Assembly: GCA_945885485.1 (NCBI GenBank)
Contig: CAMCYT010000009.1
Location: 1 to 22,771 of the forward strand
Direction of reading: 5' to 3'
Length of the DNA: 22,771 nucleotides
DNA from: Prosthecobacter debontii
Lineage (GTDB): Bacteria; Verrucomicrobiota; Verrucomicrobiia; Verrucomicrobiales; Akkermansiaceae
A program made the translations under genes and the position numbers. The notes under the pieces were generated by a model. That model made no database searches, was not told the DNA's origin, and worked only from the letters and a program-made list of their open reading frames with translations. Within the stretch, counting starts at the first letter, position 1; every line of letters starts with the position of its first letter. This document shows positions 7,020-15,728 of this stretch, piece by piece.

Positions 7020-7700
7020 ATGTCAGAAAGGAAACGAGCTAGCTGCCTATCTCAAGACGGTTTTGAAATTCACCGCGGTGTGTTTTCTGCGGATGAAATC
7101 GAGTCTTTGAGAAAGGAAGCGGATCGGGTAGCAAATGAGGCTGGATCTGCGTGTGTTCGGAATCTGAATCCGCGCTCGGAACTTTTTCGAGAATTATCAA
7201 ATTCACCTAAGCTCCGGGAAATTTTTCCTAGCGATCCACTCTCAACGGTTCGTTCCTTATTATTTGATAAAACGCCACAAGAGAACTGGCCGGTTGCTTG
7301 GCATCAGGATCTCACCATTGCCACGAAAGCAGAAATTTCCTGTGAAGGATTCGGCCCATGGACCGTGAAAGACGGGGTTCCGCACGCACATGCCCCCGTC
7401 GATCTTCTCAGCCAGATGGTCACAGCCCGTATTCATCTCGATCCCACCCATGCGGAAAACGGCGCACTGATGGTCGTTCCAGGATCCCATCAATTGGGCA
7501 GGATCCCCTCGGAATCGATTTCCGAAATAACCAGTTCATCGATCACCTGCGAATGCCAGCCCGGTGATGTTTTACTCATGTCCCCGCTGATCCTACACTC
7601 ATCCCGAAAAAGCAGTATCCCGAACAGGCGGCGCATCCTCCATTTCGAATATGCCCCGCCCAACGCTTTAGACTCGTGCCTCTGCTGGCACGAAGCCTAA
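7020..7700 (+). CDS. Phytanoyl-CoA dioxygenase (PhyH)-family protein
   Basis: With the ATG at 7020 this is 226 residues, compact for the family. It shows the Fe(II)/2-oxoglutarate facial triad: W-H-Q-D (H95, D97) and a distal His in SPLILHSSRKS (H193), followed by Arg 204/205 (NRRRILHFEY) for 2-oxoglutarate binding. The opening DGFEIHRGVFSADEIESLR is also typical of PhyH proteins. Bacterial members hydroxylate small molecules such as ectoine or natural products, and the substrate here cannot be predicted. Alternative starts are ATG 6987 and TTG 6972; neither has a convincing ribosome site, and 7020 gives the usual short lead-in. No signal peptide, so cytoplasmic. It shares a divergent intergenic region with the SGNH hydrolase. 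Confidence 0.85.
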   Translation: MSERKRASCLSQDGFEIHRGVFSADEIESLRKEADRVANEAGSACVRNLNPRSELFRELSNSPKLREIFPSDPLSTVRSLLFDKTPQENWPVAWHQDLTIATKAEISCEGFGPWTVKDGVPHAHAPVDLLSQMVTARIHLDPTHAENGALMVVPGSHQLGRIPSESISEITSSSITCECQPGDVLLMSPLILHSSRKSSIPNRRRILHFEYAPPNALDSCLCWHEA

Positions 7701-7721
7701 ATTTCTGCAGCTTCCTCTTCC

Positions 7722-7816
7722 ATTCGCGTTCATTGACTACGTAAAACTCCGTCTAGACAGAATGAGCTTCGCTTTAAATAAAGATTCGCTAAAGCTCTTT
7801 TGGTATTCGCGTTCAT
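7722..7816. repeat. Direct repeat of a dispersed intergenic phrase
   Basis: ATTCGCGTTCATT occurs at 7722-7734 and again at 7804-7816, where it continues CGCGGTTAAAA. The reverse complement, reading accgcgaatgaacgcgaat, is a phrase I associate with verrucomicrobial intergenic regions; that is recollection, not a search. Between the copies lies the terminator-like hairpin annotated separately. Confidence 0.55.
7764..7801 (+). terminator. Candidate intrinsic terminator after PhyH-like gene
   Basis: GAGCTT (7764-7769) pairs with AAGCTC (7792-7797), with an inner nested hairpin CTTT/AAAG (7772-7783). TTTT follows directly at 7798-7801. It lies between the PhyH-like stop and glnS and reads in the + direction. 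The stem is short and the T run is only four, so it is a moderate candidate. Confidence 0.4.
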
Positions 7817-7844
7817 TCGCGGTTAAAATTTTCCACTTCCACCC

Positions 7845-9512
7845 ATGTCCGAAACTCCCAAATCCGATTTCATCCGAGACATCATCGCCGATGATCTGTC
7901 TTCCGGAAAACATTCCACCACGATCACTCGTTTCCCGCCGGAGCCAAACGGCTACCTCCACCTCGGACACGCAAAATCGATCTGCTTGAATTTTGGGATC
8001 GCTCAAGAACATCCCGGCGCGAAGTGCCACTTGCGTTTCGATGATACAAATCCGGAAAAAGAAGAAACTGAATACGTTGAGTCGATCAAAGCTGATGTGA
8101 AATGGCTTGGGTTCGATTGGGGCAGCGATCTCTATTTCGCGAGCAATTACTTTGAGTTCTTCTACGACTGCGCCGTTCATCTCATCAAAAACGGCCTCGC
8201 TTACGTTGATGAAGAAAGCCCCGAGGAAATCAAACTACATCGCGGCAATGTTCAGACTCCCGGAACGCCATCGAAATTCCGCGAGCGCTCCATCGATGAA
8301 AACCTCGAAAAATTCGCCGCGATGCGGGCTGGAAAATTCAAAGAAGGCGAAGCGGTCTTGCGTGCAAAAATCGGCCTGACTTCATCGAACATGAACATGC
8401 GCGATCCCGTGCTTTACCGCATCATGCACGCGCATCACCACAACACCGGCGACGCTTGGTGTATTTACCCGATGTATGATTTCGCGCATCCGTTGGAGGA
8501 CGCGCTTGAGCATATCACGCATTCGCTCTGCACGCTTGAGTTTGAGAATCATCGCCCGCTTTACAATTGGTTCATGGATAACTGCCCAGTTCCATCCAAG
8601 CCACGTCAGATCGAGTTTGCGCGTCTCAGCCTCACCTACACGATCATGAGCAAGCGCAAGCTGCTGCAGCTTGTTAACGAAGGCCATGTATCTGGTTGGG
8701 ACGATCCTCGACTGCCTACCATTTCCGGCATCCGTCGTCGTGGCTATCCCGCTGCTGCGGTTCGTCATTTCTGCAAACGCATCGGCATCACTAAATACAA
8801 CGGCACCACCGATGTTGCCTTGTTAGAATACGACATCCGAGATCACCTCAACTCCTCCGCACCTCGCCGTATGGCAGTACTGGATCCGTTGAAACTCGTC
8901 ATCGATAATTTCTCCGAAGAACCTACGGCAAGCCTAGTAGTTTCCAATCACCCGCAAGACGAATCTTTTGGCGAACGCGAAGTCTCGTTCTCTTCGGAAA
9001 TCTTTATCGAGCGCGAGGACTTCCAAGAAGTTCCCGAGAAAAAATTCTTCCGCCTCGGTCCGGATCGCTATGTCCGTCTTCGCGGCGGCCCGATCATCCA
9101 ATGCACCGGCTTCGATAAAGACGCAGCAGGGGAGATCACTCAAGTCCGCGTGAAACTTCTTCCAGACACCACCGGCAAAGACTCGCCGGAAGGAGTCGTT
9201 TGCAAAGCAGCGATCCATTGGGTCGACGCCACAACCGCCGTCGATGCGGAAGTCCGCCTCTACGATCGCCTCTTCACCGTCGAGGATCCCGATGCAGCGG
9301 AAGGCGGTTTCCTATCCGTTCTTAATCCGGATTCTGTGACCACCGTCACCGCGAAAATCGAGGCATCATTGCTCAACGAAGCACCTGATTACTCCTGTCA
9401 ATTTGAACGCAACGGCTATTTCGTTACCGATACGAAGGACCACATTCCTGGTCAAAAAGCCGTATTCAACCGCACGGTTGCTTTGAAGGATTCATGGGCA
9501 AAGGGGAGGTGA
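7845..9512 (+). CDS. glnS: Glutamine--tRNA ligase
   Basis: GlnRS of 555 residues, matching the normal bacterial length of about 550. It joins glutamine to tRNA-Gln using ATP, in the cytoplasm. The class I signatures are intact: the HIGH-type motif HLGH within PPEPNGYLHLGH (31-42) and the KMSKS-type loop IMSKRK (267-272). The catalytic core contains LRFDDTNPEKE and the expected specificity region. The C-terminal anticodon-binding beta-barrels run to CQFERNGYFVTD. This distinguishes it from GluRS and means direct glutaminylation is available without a GatCAB amidotransferase route. The ATG at 7845 gives the usual MSE... start just before the catalytic domain. The downstream sulfatase begins about 54 bases after the stop on the same strand, so read-through is possible, although the functions are unrelated. 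Confidence 0.97.
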   Translation: MSETPKSDFIRDIIADDLSSGKHSTTITRFPPEPNGYLHLGHAKSICLNFGIAQEHPGAKCHLRFDDTNPEKEETEYVESIKADVKWLGFDWGSDLYFASNYFEFFYDCAVHLIKNGLAYVDEESPEEIKLHRGNVQTPGTPSKFRERSIDENLEKFAAMRAGKFKEGEAVLRAKIGLTSSNMNMRDPVLYRIMHAHHHNTGDAWCIYPMYDFAHPLEDALEHITHSLCTLEFENHRPLYNWFMDNCPVPSKPRQIEFARLSLTYTIMSKRKLLQLVNEGHVSGWDDPRLPTISGIRRRGYPAAAVRHFCKRIGITKYNGTTDVALLEYDIRDHLNSSAPRRMAVLDPLKLVIDNFSEEPTASLVVSNHPQDESFGEREVSFSSEIFIEREDFQEVPEKKFFRLGPDRYVRLRGGPIIQCTGFDKDAAGEITQVRVKLLPDTTGKDSPEGVVCKAAIHWVDATTAVDAEVRLYDRLFTVEDPDAAEGGFLSVLNPDSVTTVTAKIEASLLNEAPDYSCQFERNGYFVTDTKDHIPGQKAVFNRTVALKDSWAKGR

Positions 9513-9566
9513 TGGCCTTTGTTCAATAAACTTGGCGAAGCGACTTCAAAGGTTACTCTCACGGCT

Positions 9567-11030
9567 ATGAAGCTTATTAAGAGAGTTTTGAGAAATGTCT
9601 TTATCCTTTTTAACCTGGTTCTTTCTGTTTCATGGCTTTCCGCAGCGGAGAATAAATCGAAGCCAAACATCATCCTCATTTTTGCCGATGATCTCGGGTG
9701 GAAGGATGTGGGGTACCAAGGCAGTGATTTCATGGAAACTCCGGTGCTCGATGCACTGGCAAAGGAAGGTATGGTTTTTACGAACGGCTATGCCGCAGCA
9801 GGTAATTGCGCTCCTAGTCGAGCTTGTATGATCTCTGGTAATTACACGCCGCGGCACGGCGTTTACGCGGTCGGCAGCACAGATCGAGGATCGAAGTCCG
9901 CGATGCGCTTGGTGCCTATCCCTAACAAGAGCGGATTAGCTAAGGAGAACGTCACCTTTGCCGATGCACTGAAGTCTGCTGGATATGCAACTGGGATATT
10001 CGGGAAGTGGCACTTAGATGGAAAAGACGGAGCGTCGCCAGAAGAGCAGGGATTCGATTTCGTCCATCAGTCCCAAGGCGGCTGGAGCGGGAAAGAAGCC
10101 GATAATCCCAAGGGCATTTATTCGCTCACAAAAGCGGCGGGAGAGTTCATGGAGGAAAATAAGGATAAGCCCTTTTTCATCTATCTCCCGCATTACGCGA
10201 TCCATACCGGGTTACAGTCGAGGAAGAGCACGCTGGAAAAGTTCGAAGCTAAGAAGCCCGGTGAGCAGCATCACGATCCGCTATACGCGGCTTGCACTTA
10301 TGATCTCGATGATGGCATCGGCATTCTCCTCAAGAAACTCGAGGAGCTCGGCCTTGATAAAAACACGTTGGTTGTTTTCACAAGTGATAATGGCGGCACT
10401 CAAAAGTCTTCACAGGAACCGTTGCGCGGAAACAAAGGCGGCTATTACGAGGGTGGTATCCGCGAGCCGATGATTGTTCGTTGGCCCGGCGTGGTGAAGC
10501 CGGGAACGACGTGCGATGTGCCAGTGGTCAACGTGGATTTCTTTCCAACATTCCTCGCCGCAGCAGGTGCAAAGACAGAGAAGCAGCTCGATGGTGAAAG
10601 CTTGATTCCACTGCTCAAGGGAGATGGAGTTCTCAAGCGCCAGTCCATCTTTTGGCATTTCCCTGGGTATCTAGATGATCCAGTTACCCGAGGCCGTGAG
10701 CTCGATGTGCGCACCGGTTTCCGCAGTCGCCCAGTCAGTGTGATCCGCAAAGGCGATTGGAAACTTCACCTGTTTCTTGAAGAATGGCAACTCGATGGCG
10801 GACGAGAAAAGCTCGCGACTAACAACGCGGTAGAACTTTATAACATCAAAGAAGACATCGGTGAAAGGAAAGACCTAGCAAATAGTAATATCGTCAAGCG
10901 CGATGAATTATTGGATGGACTACTCGCTTGGCATAAATCCGTTAGTGCCCCACTACCCGATCAGCAGAACCCTAGCTTTGATTCAAAAGCTACCGGTAAA
11001 AACCCCAGTAAAAAATCGAAATCCAAATGA
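9567..11030 (+). CDS. Secreted S1-family sulfatase A
   Basis: A 487-residue sulfatase of the alkaline-phosphatase superfamily. The ATG at 9567 begins a Sec signal peptide (MKLIKRVLRN, hydrophobic core, cleavage near LSAAE). The upstream TTG at 9519 would add 16 residues before it. Metal ligands sit in IFADDLGW (D41, D42) and FTSDNGG. The modification site is canonical, C81-A-P-S-R85 followed by ACMISG, so Cys81 should become formylglycine. GIFGKWH supplies the conserved Lys/His. Members hydrolyse sulfate esters of polysaccharides such as fucoidan, carrageenan or glycosaminoglycans; the substrate is not predictable here. The C-terminus ends in a Lys/Ser-rich tail. The stop overlaps the start of a second sulfatase (ATGA), so the pair is co-translated. 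A likely maturase, the FGE at 16579-17634, lies about 5.5 kb downstream. Confidence 0.95.
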   Translation: MKLIKRVLRNVFILFNLVLSVSWLSAAENKSKPNIILIFADDLGWKDVGYQGSDFMETPVLDALAKEGMVFTNGYAAAGNCAPSRACMISGNYTPRHGVYAVGSTDRGSKSAMRLVPIPNKSGLAKENVTFADALKSAGYATGIFGKWHLDGKDGASPEEQGFDFVHQSQGGWSGKEADNPKGIYSLTKAAGEFMEENKDKPFFIYLPHYAIHTGLQSRKSTLEKFEAKKPGEQHHDPLYAACTYDLDDGIGILLKKLEELGLDKNTLVVFTSDNGGTQKSSQEPLRGNKGGYYEGGIREPMIVRWPGVVKPGTTCDVPVVNVDFFPTFLAAAGAKTEKQLDGESLIPLLKGDGVLKRQSIFWHFPGYLDDPVTRGRELDVRTGFRSRPVSVIRKGDWKLHLFLEEWQLDGGREKLATNNAVELYNIKEDIGERKDLANSNIVKRDELLDGLLAWHKSVSAPLPDQQNPSFDSKATGKNPSKKSKSK

Positions 11031-12529
11031 ACCATCACACGATTTGCATTCGTATCTTGAGCGCTCTCGGTTGTGCGCTTTTTACCTTTCTCCACGCCGC
11101 GACCCCATCGCTTCCCAACATCATCCTCGTCATGCCTGACGACGTCGGTTACGGCGACTATGCGTGCTTGGGGAATCCCATCATGCATACGCCGGCGGTG
11201 GATGCGTTTAAAAAACAAAGCCTGCAATTCACTCAATTTCACGTGAGCCCAACTTGTTCACCGTGTCGATCAGCACTGATGAGTGGACGCCACGAATTCA
11301 AGAATGGTGTCACCCATACGATTCTCGAACGTGAGCGGATGAGTTTGAAGACCTACACCTTGCCGCAAATGCTTAAGACGACAGGTTACACCACGGGGAT
11401 CTTCGGTAAGTGGCATCTTGGTGACGAGGAGCAATATCGTCCGGAAAGCCGCGGCTTTGATGAAGTTTACATCCATGGCGGCGGTGGTATTGGGCAGACC
11501 TATCCGGGCTCTTGCGGAGATGCGCCGGGGAATACGAACATCAATCCGGCGCTTTGGCACAACGGTAAGTGGGAAAAAACTCAGGGTTATTGCACCGATT
11601 TATTTTTCACTCAGGCCACGAAGTGGATGGATGCCACACGCTCTTCAGGAAAGCCGTTCTTTGCCTACATTCCACTCAATGCCGCGCACGGACCGCACGT
11701 GGTACCCAAAGAGTATTATGAATCATACCTCGGTAAGCCTGGCGTCAGTGAGGAGGCTGCCAAGTTTTTTGGTATGATCGAAAATATCGATACCAACTTC
11801 GGCACCTTGCTCGGGAAGCTCAAGGAATGGGGCATAGCAGACAACACGCTCGTCATTTATCTGGGCGGTGATAACGGCGGCACAGAAGGCGTGAAAATTT
11901 TCAACGCTGGAATGCGCGGAACTAAAGGCACTGCATATCAAGGAGGTACACGCACGCCAGCTTTCTTCCGTTGGCCTGCGGGTGGCATCAAGGGCGGCGA
12001 GGAATGTGATGCCCTGAGTGCGCATCTTGATCTTTTCCCCACACTCACCGAAATCACTGGCGCGAAAATTTCCGATGAAACGCAAAAGCAAGTCGAAGGC
12101 CGAAGTCTTTTGTCTCTGCTGAAAAATCCAAAAGTCGATTGGCCAGATCGCACACTCGTGCATCATGTGGGTCGCTGGGAAAAAGGAAATGCGGAGCAGT
12201 CGAAATACAGCAAATGCGCCATCCAAAATTCGCGATTCACGCTAGTGAATAATGCCGAACTTTACGACCTGAAAGCCGATCCCGGCGAGACTCATAACGT
12301 CATCGCCGAACATCCTGATGTTGTTGCTTCTCTCCGCTCTACTTACGACCAAGGGTGGACCGAAGTGCAGCCATTACTCGTTAACGAAGTCGTTACCAAT
12401 GTGCCTAAAATCAATCCAATGAAAGAGTTGTATTGGAAACAATTTGGCGGAGAACCTGATGCTAAAACGCTAGAAAAGATGGGTCCGAAAAGTAAATCCG
12501 ACTCCAAACGAAAGAAAACAGCTGAATGA
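11027..12529 (+). CDS. Secreted S1-family sulfatase B with CSPCR active-site motif
   Basis: A 500-residue sulfatase with a signal peptide (MNHHTICIRILSALGCALF, cleavage around LHA-A) and the same fold markers: LVMPDDVGYGD with paired metal-binding Asp, GIFGKWHLGD, and GGDNGG. The modification motif reads C77-S-P-C80-R81 in place of the usual C-x-P-S/T/A-R, so the residue at +3 from the cysteine is itself a cysteine. C, P and R, the residues FGE most depends on, are kept. It starts on the ATGA overlap with the stop of sulfatase A, so the two are produced together and may act on the same glycan. The C-terminus is again a basic Lys/Ser tail (KSKSDSKRKK). It ends convergent to the DMT transporter gene. 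Family is certain, substrate unknown. Confidence 0.94.
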   Translation: MNHHTICIRILSALGCALFTFLHAATPSLPNIILVMPDDVGYGDYACLGNPIMHTPAVDAFKKQSLQFTQFHVSPTCSPCRSALMSGRHEFKNGVTHTILERERMSLKTYTLPQMLKTTGYTTGIFGKWHLGDEEQYRPESRGFDEVYIHGGGGIGQTYPGSCGDAPGNTNINPALWHNGKWEKTQGYCTDLFFTQATKWMDATRSSGKPFFAYIPLNAAHGPHVVPKEYYESYLGKPGVSEEAAKFFGMIENIDTNFGTLLGKLKEWGIADNTLVIYLGGDNGGTEGVKIFNAGMRGTKGTAYQGGTRTPAFFRWPAGGIKGGEECDALSAHLDLFPTLTEITGAKISDETQKQVEGRSLLSLLKNPKVDWPDRTLVHHVGRWEKGNAEQSKYSKCAIQNSRFTLVNNAELYDLKADPGETHNVIAEHPDVVASLRSTYDQGWTEVQPLLVNEVVTNVPKINPMKELYWKQFGGEPDAKTLEKMGPKSKSDSKRKKTAE

Positions 12530-12542
12530 CCGCTTGCGATCT

Positions 12543-12585
12543 AATCGGTTTCGCTTGTTCGTTGGAATGAGAGTCGAAACGGATT
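12543..12585. terminator. Candidate bidirectional terminator between convergent genes
   Basis: AATCGGTTTCG (12543-12553) and CGAAACGGATT (12575-12585) form an 11-bp inverted repeat with one mismatch and a 21-nt loop. It sits squarely in the 59-bp gap between sulfatase B (+) and the DMT transporter (-). No strong T run follows on either strand. Confidence 0.45.
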
Positions 12586-12588
12586 TCA

Positions 12589-13458
12589 TCAAATCAGCAC
12601 TAAGGCCAGAGCGATCACCATTAGGATAGCGCCAATCAACTGTCTTGCCCCGAGTGGTTCTTTGCAGCGTTTGACAATCATCCAGACAAAAATCACAGCC
12701 ATCACCCCGCGAGTGCTGTAGGCGATGTTGCTGAGCGCGGGCTTATGAAACAAACTAAACGCAAGATTAACGAGCAAGGCTTGCACACCGAGCGTGATTC
12801 CCGCGCCGATCACGGGCAGCGCTGTTTCTGATTTACCAAAGGCTGCCCGCACATCCCGCCAGCGCAGCGCGAGCATGCCAATTGATAGTAGGGCAGAAGT
12901 GGCCATCATGATCATTAGCCATCTTGCTCCTCCTGTTTCAAAACTTTTCCAACCTGTTAGAAAATCATTGGTCGCGAAAAAAATGCACGCCAGCAGAGTC
13001 AACCAAAGCGTCATACGGTTTGCTTTGAAGCGCTCAACTGTCGCTCCCGTGACGAGGTAAACCGCCAGCGTAGCAAGAACTGCTCCGCCTATCAATCCAG
13101 GTCCCGCCTTCTCCAAACCGACGCTCGCAGAGAGTAGGGCCACCATCAGCACCTTGAAGCCCAGCGCCGAGGAATGCACCACGAGATCGCCATGACGCAC
13201 GGATTGGATGGAAAACCATTGCCCCCAGAAAAACAGGAAGCCGTTGAAAATCGCCAGTGCATCATAGCGCTGAAAAGGTGCGCTGAAATTGGGGTTCAGA
13301 TAGAGAGCGAAAATCACAAAGGTCAGCAAGTTCGCGCAACCCAACATTACTGGAAGCCGTGCGCCCAAGCGAGAGGCGCGCTGCACCATCACTCCAAGAA
13401 TTGGATGCAACGCCGCACCAATCAAAGGCAAACCTATCGCTCCAAACTGTGCATCCAC
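12589..13458 (-). CDS. EamA/DMT-superfamily membrane transporter
   Basis: A 289-residue, very hydrophobic protein with about nine or ten predicted membrane helices in two related halves, the layout of drug/metabolite transporters. The C-terminal half carries the EamA-like ending: a helix pair around ALSNIAYSTRGVMAVIFVWM, a short basic loop KRCKEPLGARQLIGA and a final helix of Ile/Val/Ala/Leu. DMT carriers export or exchange metabolites, amino acids or nucleotide sugars; nothing here fixes the substrate. The start is the GTG at 13458, three codons after an in-frame stop, and no clear ribosome site precedes it, so a slightly later start is possible. The upstream gene on the same strand (FAD oxidoreductase) ends 69 bases away, so the two may be cotranscribed. 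Confidence 0.8.
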   Translation of the reverse strand: MDAQFGAIGLPLIGAALHPILGVMVQRASRLGARLPVMLGCANLLTFVIFALYLNPNFSAPFQRYDALAIFNGFLFFWGQWFSIQSVRHGDLVVHSSALGFKVLMVALLSASVGLEKAGPGLIGGAVLATLAVYLVTGATVERFKANRMTLWLTLLACIFFATNDFLTGWKSFETGGARWLMIMMATSALLSIGMLALRWRDVRAAFGKSETALPVIGAGITLGVQALLVNLAFSLFHKPALSNIAYSTRGVMAVIFVWMIVKRCKEPLGARQLIGAILMVIALALVLI

Positions 13459-13526
13459 GCACTTTGGCTAGGCCCTACTCGCCCTACGGTCAATCTTTGC
13501 CTGCATATGATTCGTTTATTTGTAAA

Positions 13527-15236
13527 CTAATCAGTCTGCAATTTCTGACCCGCTTCAATGAGTCTGAGCTTTAGTTTTTCGTAATCCACATCTTGAACAG
13601 GGATTTTGTCCTCGATAGCCATGCTGGCTGCGAGTCCCGCGCTCTGCCCAAGTATCATGAATACGGGTTCCATGCGTATCGATCCATAGGCAACATGGGA
13701 GGAGGAAAGGCAGACTGGAACTAACAGGTTTGAACATTCAAATTTTTTCGGAACGATGGATCGGTAGGAAATCGGGTAAGGCTTTTTGCATTTGTGACCG
13801 AACGCGCCTTCGTTTCTAACGACATCTTTGCCGCCGATTTTGACGATGGTGCGTTGGCATGGATGCGAGTCCATGTTGTACGATCCGAGACCCACCGAAT
13901 CGGGCGCGCTGGTTTTGGTTTCGCAGTCGTTTTGAGTCATGACGTATTCAGAAACCATGCGACGTCCTTCGCGGACATACAGATGGTGCGGCCAATGACT
14001 GGTCTCTTTGAACTCATCGGGGCACAGGCCGAATGTGTTCACGCGTTTCCTCAGGTCTTCAGGAACTTGCGGATCATTCGCGAGGAAATACATGTAGCCT
14101 TGTTGGTAGCTGACGTGTTCTTGAAAAAGTTTTTCACGGAGTTGATAGAGTTCTTTAAGTGGAACACTGAGACCACGGCGCGGTGCCGGGAGTTTTTCAA
14201 ACGATACCGGTTCAAACGTTCCATCCGGCCAGCGGTTGCTGCCGTTTACCAAATTAGATGACATGCTGCCGGCGTTGTTGCTGTCGCCATTGCGCATTTG
14301 CACAGGTCCATCTGTCATTGGCTTGATGGTGTAATTCAAAGTCCATTTGATATCAGGACTCGCATTCATGAACCGCGCCAACAAGGCGTAGCGTCCCGCA
14401 TCGTAATCGTTCGGTTTCGTAAACGGAATTTTTCCTTCTTTGTTAGAAAGACGCATCCTGAAATTGTAAGCCTGTACCCGGTAATCTCCCTCGCCGAGTT
14501 TGCCGTATGGATCTGCGGAAATTCCCGGGAGCAATCCGGATTTTGAATCGTCCGGAATGACGTAGGGGCTTACCGGCAATCCACAGAACTGATAGACGGT
14601 TTTCCAATCAACATCCTGCCATTGGCCGTTTAGAGATTCACCATAGGCAGCAGAGGGTTCGCGGCCGATTTGATAAGAAACGTTAGCGGCTCCCAGAAGA
14701 TCGCCTTCGTAGGTGGAGTCGATAAACACTGCCGCTTTGATGGTTTTGCCCGTTTCGAGGGTCATGGAAGCAATTCGCCCATCAGCCATTTCAACCGATT
14801 TTAAAAAGCTGTCAAACATGACGGAGGCCCCAGCTTCATCGAGCATCTTTCGGTAAAGCGTCTCGGCTTCGGATGGGCTGTAGTCGACCACTTTTTCGAG
14901 TCGTTTGTAAAACTCCAAAGCCAGTCCGCCGATGGTCTCTTCCTTGCCGACGTCTGTGGCGGTCAATCCACCGGAGGTCATGCCTCCGACGTGCTGGTTG
15001 TGGGAAATGAGAACCACTTTCCGCCCTAACTTCGCTGCTTGAATCGCAGCCGTAACACCAGCGGGGGTGCCGCCGTAGATAGCGACGTCGTATGCAAATG
15101 TCTCGGGTTTTCCAGCCTCGGTGGGGCGATAGTAGAAAAGCTTTGTTTCGGATGAGATCTCGGCCTGCGAAACATTCACAGCAGAAGCCAAACTCAGAGT
15201 GATCATGGCAAGCAGAGGGAAGCGGTGTTGAGTCAT
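13527..15236 (-). CDS. Secreted FAD-dependent oxidoreductase (FAD_oxidored family)
   Basis: A 569-residue protein with an N-terminal Sec signal (MTQHRFPLLAMITLSLASA, cleavage near SQA-E). An FAD-binding Rossmann motif follows, YGGTPAGVTAAIQAAKLG (54-71), then VVLISHNQHVGGMTSGGLTATDVG. This matches the FAD_oxidored (PF12831-type) proteins that are abundant and often exported in planctomycetes and Verrucomicrobia, where they sit beside sulfatases and other glycan-degradation genes. Their reactions are mostly uncharacterised; dehydrogenation of sugars or polysaccharide-derived alcohols is a reasonable guess. Late in the protein, FGHKCKKPYPISYRSIVP and a Gly/Ala-rich helix (LGQSAGLAAS) complete the FAD fold. 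Only the DMT transporter lies downstream. The family is well supported, the substrate unknown. Confidence 0.9.
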   Translation of the reverse strand: MTQHRFPLLAMITLSLASAVNVSQAEISSETKLFYYRPTEAGKPETFAYDVAIYGGTPAGVTAAIQAAKLGRKVVLISHNQHVGGMTSGGLTATDVGKEETIGGLALEFYKRLEKVVDYSPSEAETLYRKMLDEAGASVMFDSFLKSVEMADGRIASMTLETGKTIKAAVFIDSTYEGDLLGAANVSYQIGREPSAAYGESLNGQWQDVDWKTVYQFCGLPVSPYVIPDDSKSGLLPGISADPYGKLGEGDYRVQAYNFRMRLSNKEGKIPFTKPNDYDAGRYALLARFMNASPDIKWTLNYTIKPMTDGPVQMRNGDSNNAGSMSSNLVNGSNRWPDGTFEPVSFEKLPAPRRGLSVPLKELYQLREKLFQEHVSYQQGYMYFLANDPQVPEDLRKRVNTFGLCPDEFKETSHWPHHLYVREGRRMVSEYVMTQNDCETKTSAPDSVGLGSYNMDSHPCQRTIVKIGGKDVVRNEGAFGHKCKKPYPISYRSIVPKKFECSNLLVPVCLSSSHVAYGSIRMEPVFMILGQSAGLAASMAIEDKIPVQDVDYEKLKLRLIEAGQKLQTD

Positions 15237-15457
15237 GATTCTAAAAGTTGATAAGATCTAAAATGGTCGAGAAGTCGTTGTTATACTTTAGAACGCTTGG
15301 TGGTTTTATCACGCTTGCGATGATGCGAAGGATCAAAAGCTCGAATGAGATCATGGTCATCAAAATATCTATGATCATTTGGTTACAGCTATTCATAAAC
15401 AAGATCCAGACGAGATTGGATTCTAGTGTGATTCTCTCACTGTCGCTGCGAGGCGAT

Positions 15458-15562
15458 TGGGTTTTTCTCGAAGTATTTTGAGCTAACCACAACAGATTTC
15501 CGATTGCGCCCCGATTCCCGGGGGATAAAACGATCAATGTAAATTGGTCGGGACGGCGCACA
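15458..15562. ncRNA. Structured element copy 1 (double hairpin with GNRA-type loop)
   Basis: Three parts are visible on the + strand. First comes a U-rich stem-loop (TGGGTT near 15458 with TAACCA, and CTC/GAG inside). Next is a P1 helix TGCGCC (15505-15510)/GGCGCA (15555-15560) extended by CCCGA/TCGGG. Inside P1 is a hairpin CGATCAAT-GTAA-ATTGGTCG (15531-15550) with a GTAA loop. The segment CCCCGATTCCCGGGG (15509-15523) can instead fold locally, competing with P1. The same architecture recurs at 15729-15835. Strand is uncertain because hairpins read on both strands. Whether it is an RNA, a DNA repeat or a leader is unknown. Confidence 0.45.
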
Positions 15563-15636
15563 TTTTGCCATTTTGGATTCTAAACTCAACCAAAGTAGGT
15601 GAGTTTTTTTGCTTAAAATTAAGAAGCTTAGGTTTA

Positions 15637-15697
15637 ATTTGATATCTTTTGGGTAACAGATTTCAAAGAGTGACCGCTAGACGAAATATCAAATCTG
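15637..15697. promoter_or_regulatory. Overlapping, mutually exclusive inverted repeats
   Basis: ATTTGATAT (15637-15645) is a perfect complement of ATATCAAAT (15686-15694), and CAGATTT (15657-15663) is a perfect complement of AAATCTG (15691-15697). The two right arms share 15691-15694, so only one stem can form at a time. It lies between the two larger structured elements and upstream of riboflavin synthase. A leader with alternative folds is one reading; chance in AT-rich DNA is another. Confidence 0.3.
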
Positions 15698-15728
15698 AGC
15701 GACATATTCATACATGCGGCAACGCGCT

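Noticed and set aside
9512..9529. Mini-ORF ATG GCC TTT GTT CAA TAA overlapping the glnS stop
   Set aside because: Only five codons. Preceded by a good AGGAGG-like run, but nothing shows it is translated or regulatory.
15248..15481. 77-codon + ORF and an overlapping minus ORF in the ribE/oxidoreductase spacer
   Set aside because: No motifs, AT-driven composition, antisense to each other and overlapping structured repeats. Not supported as genes.
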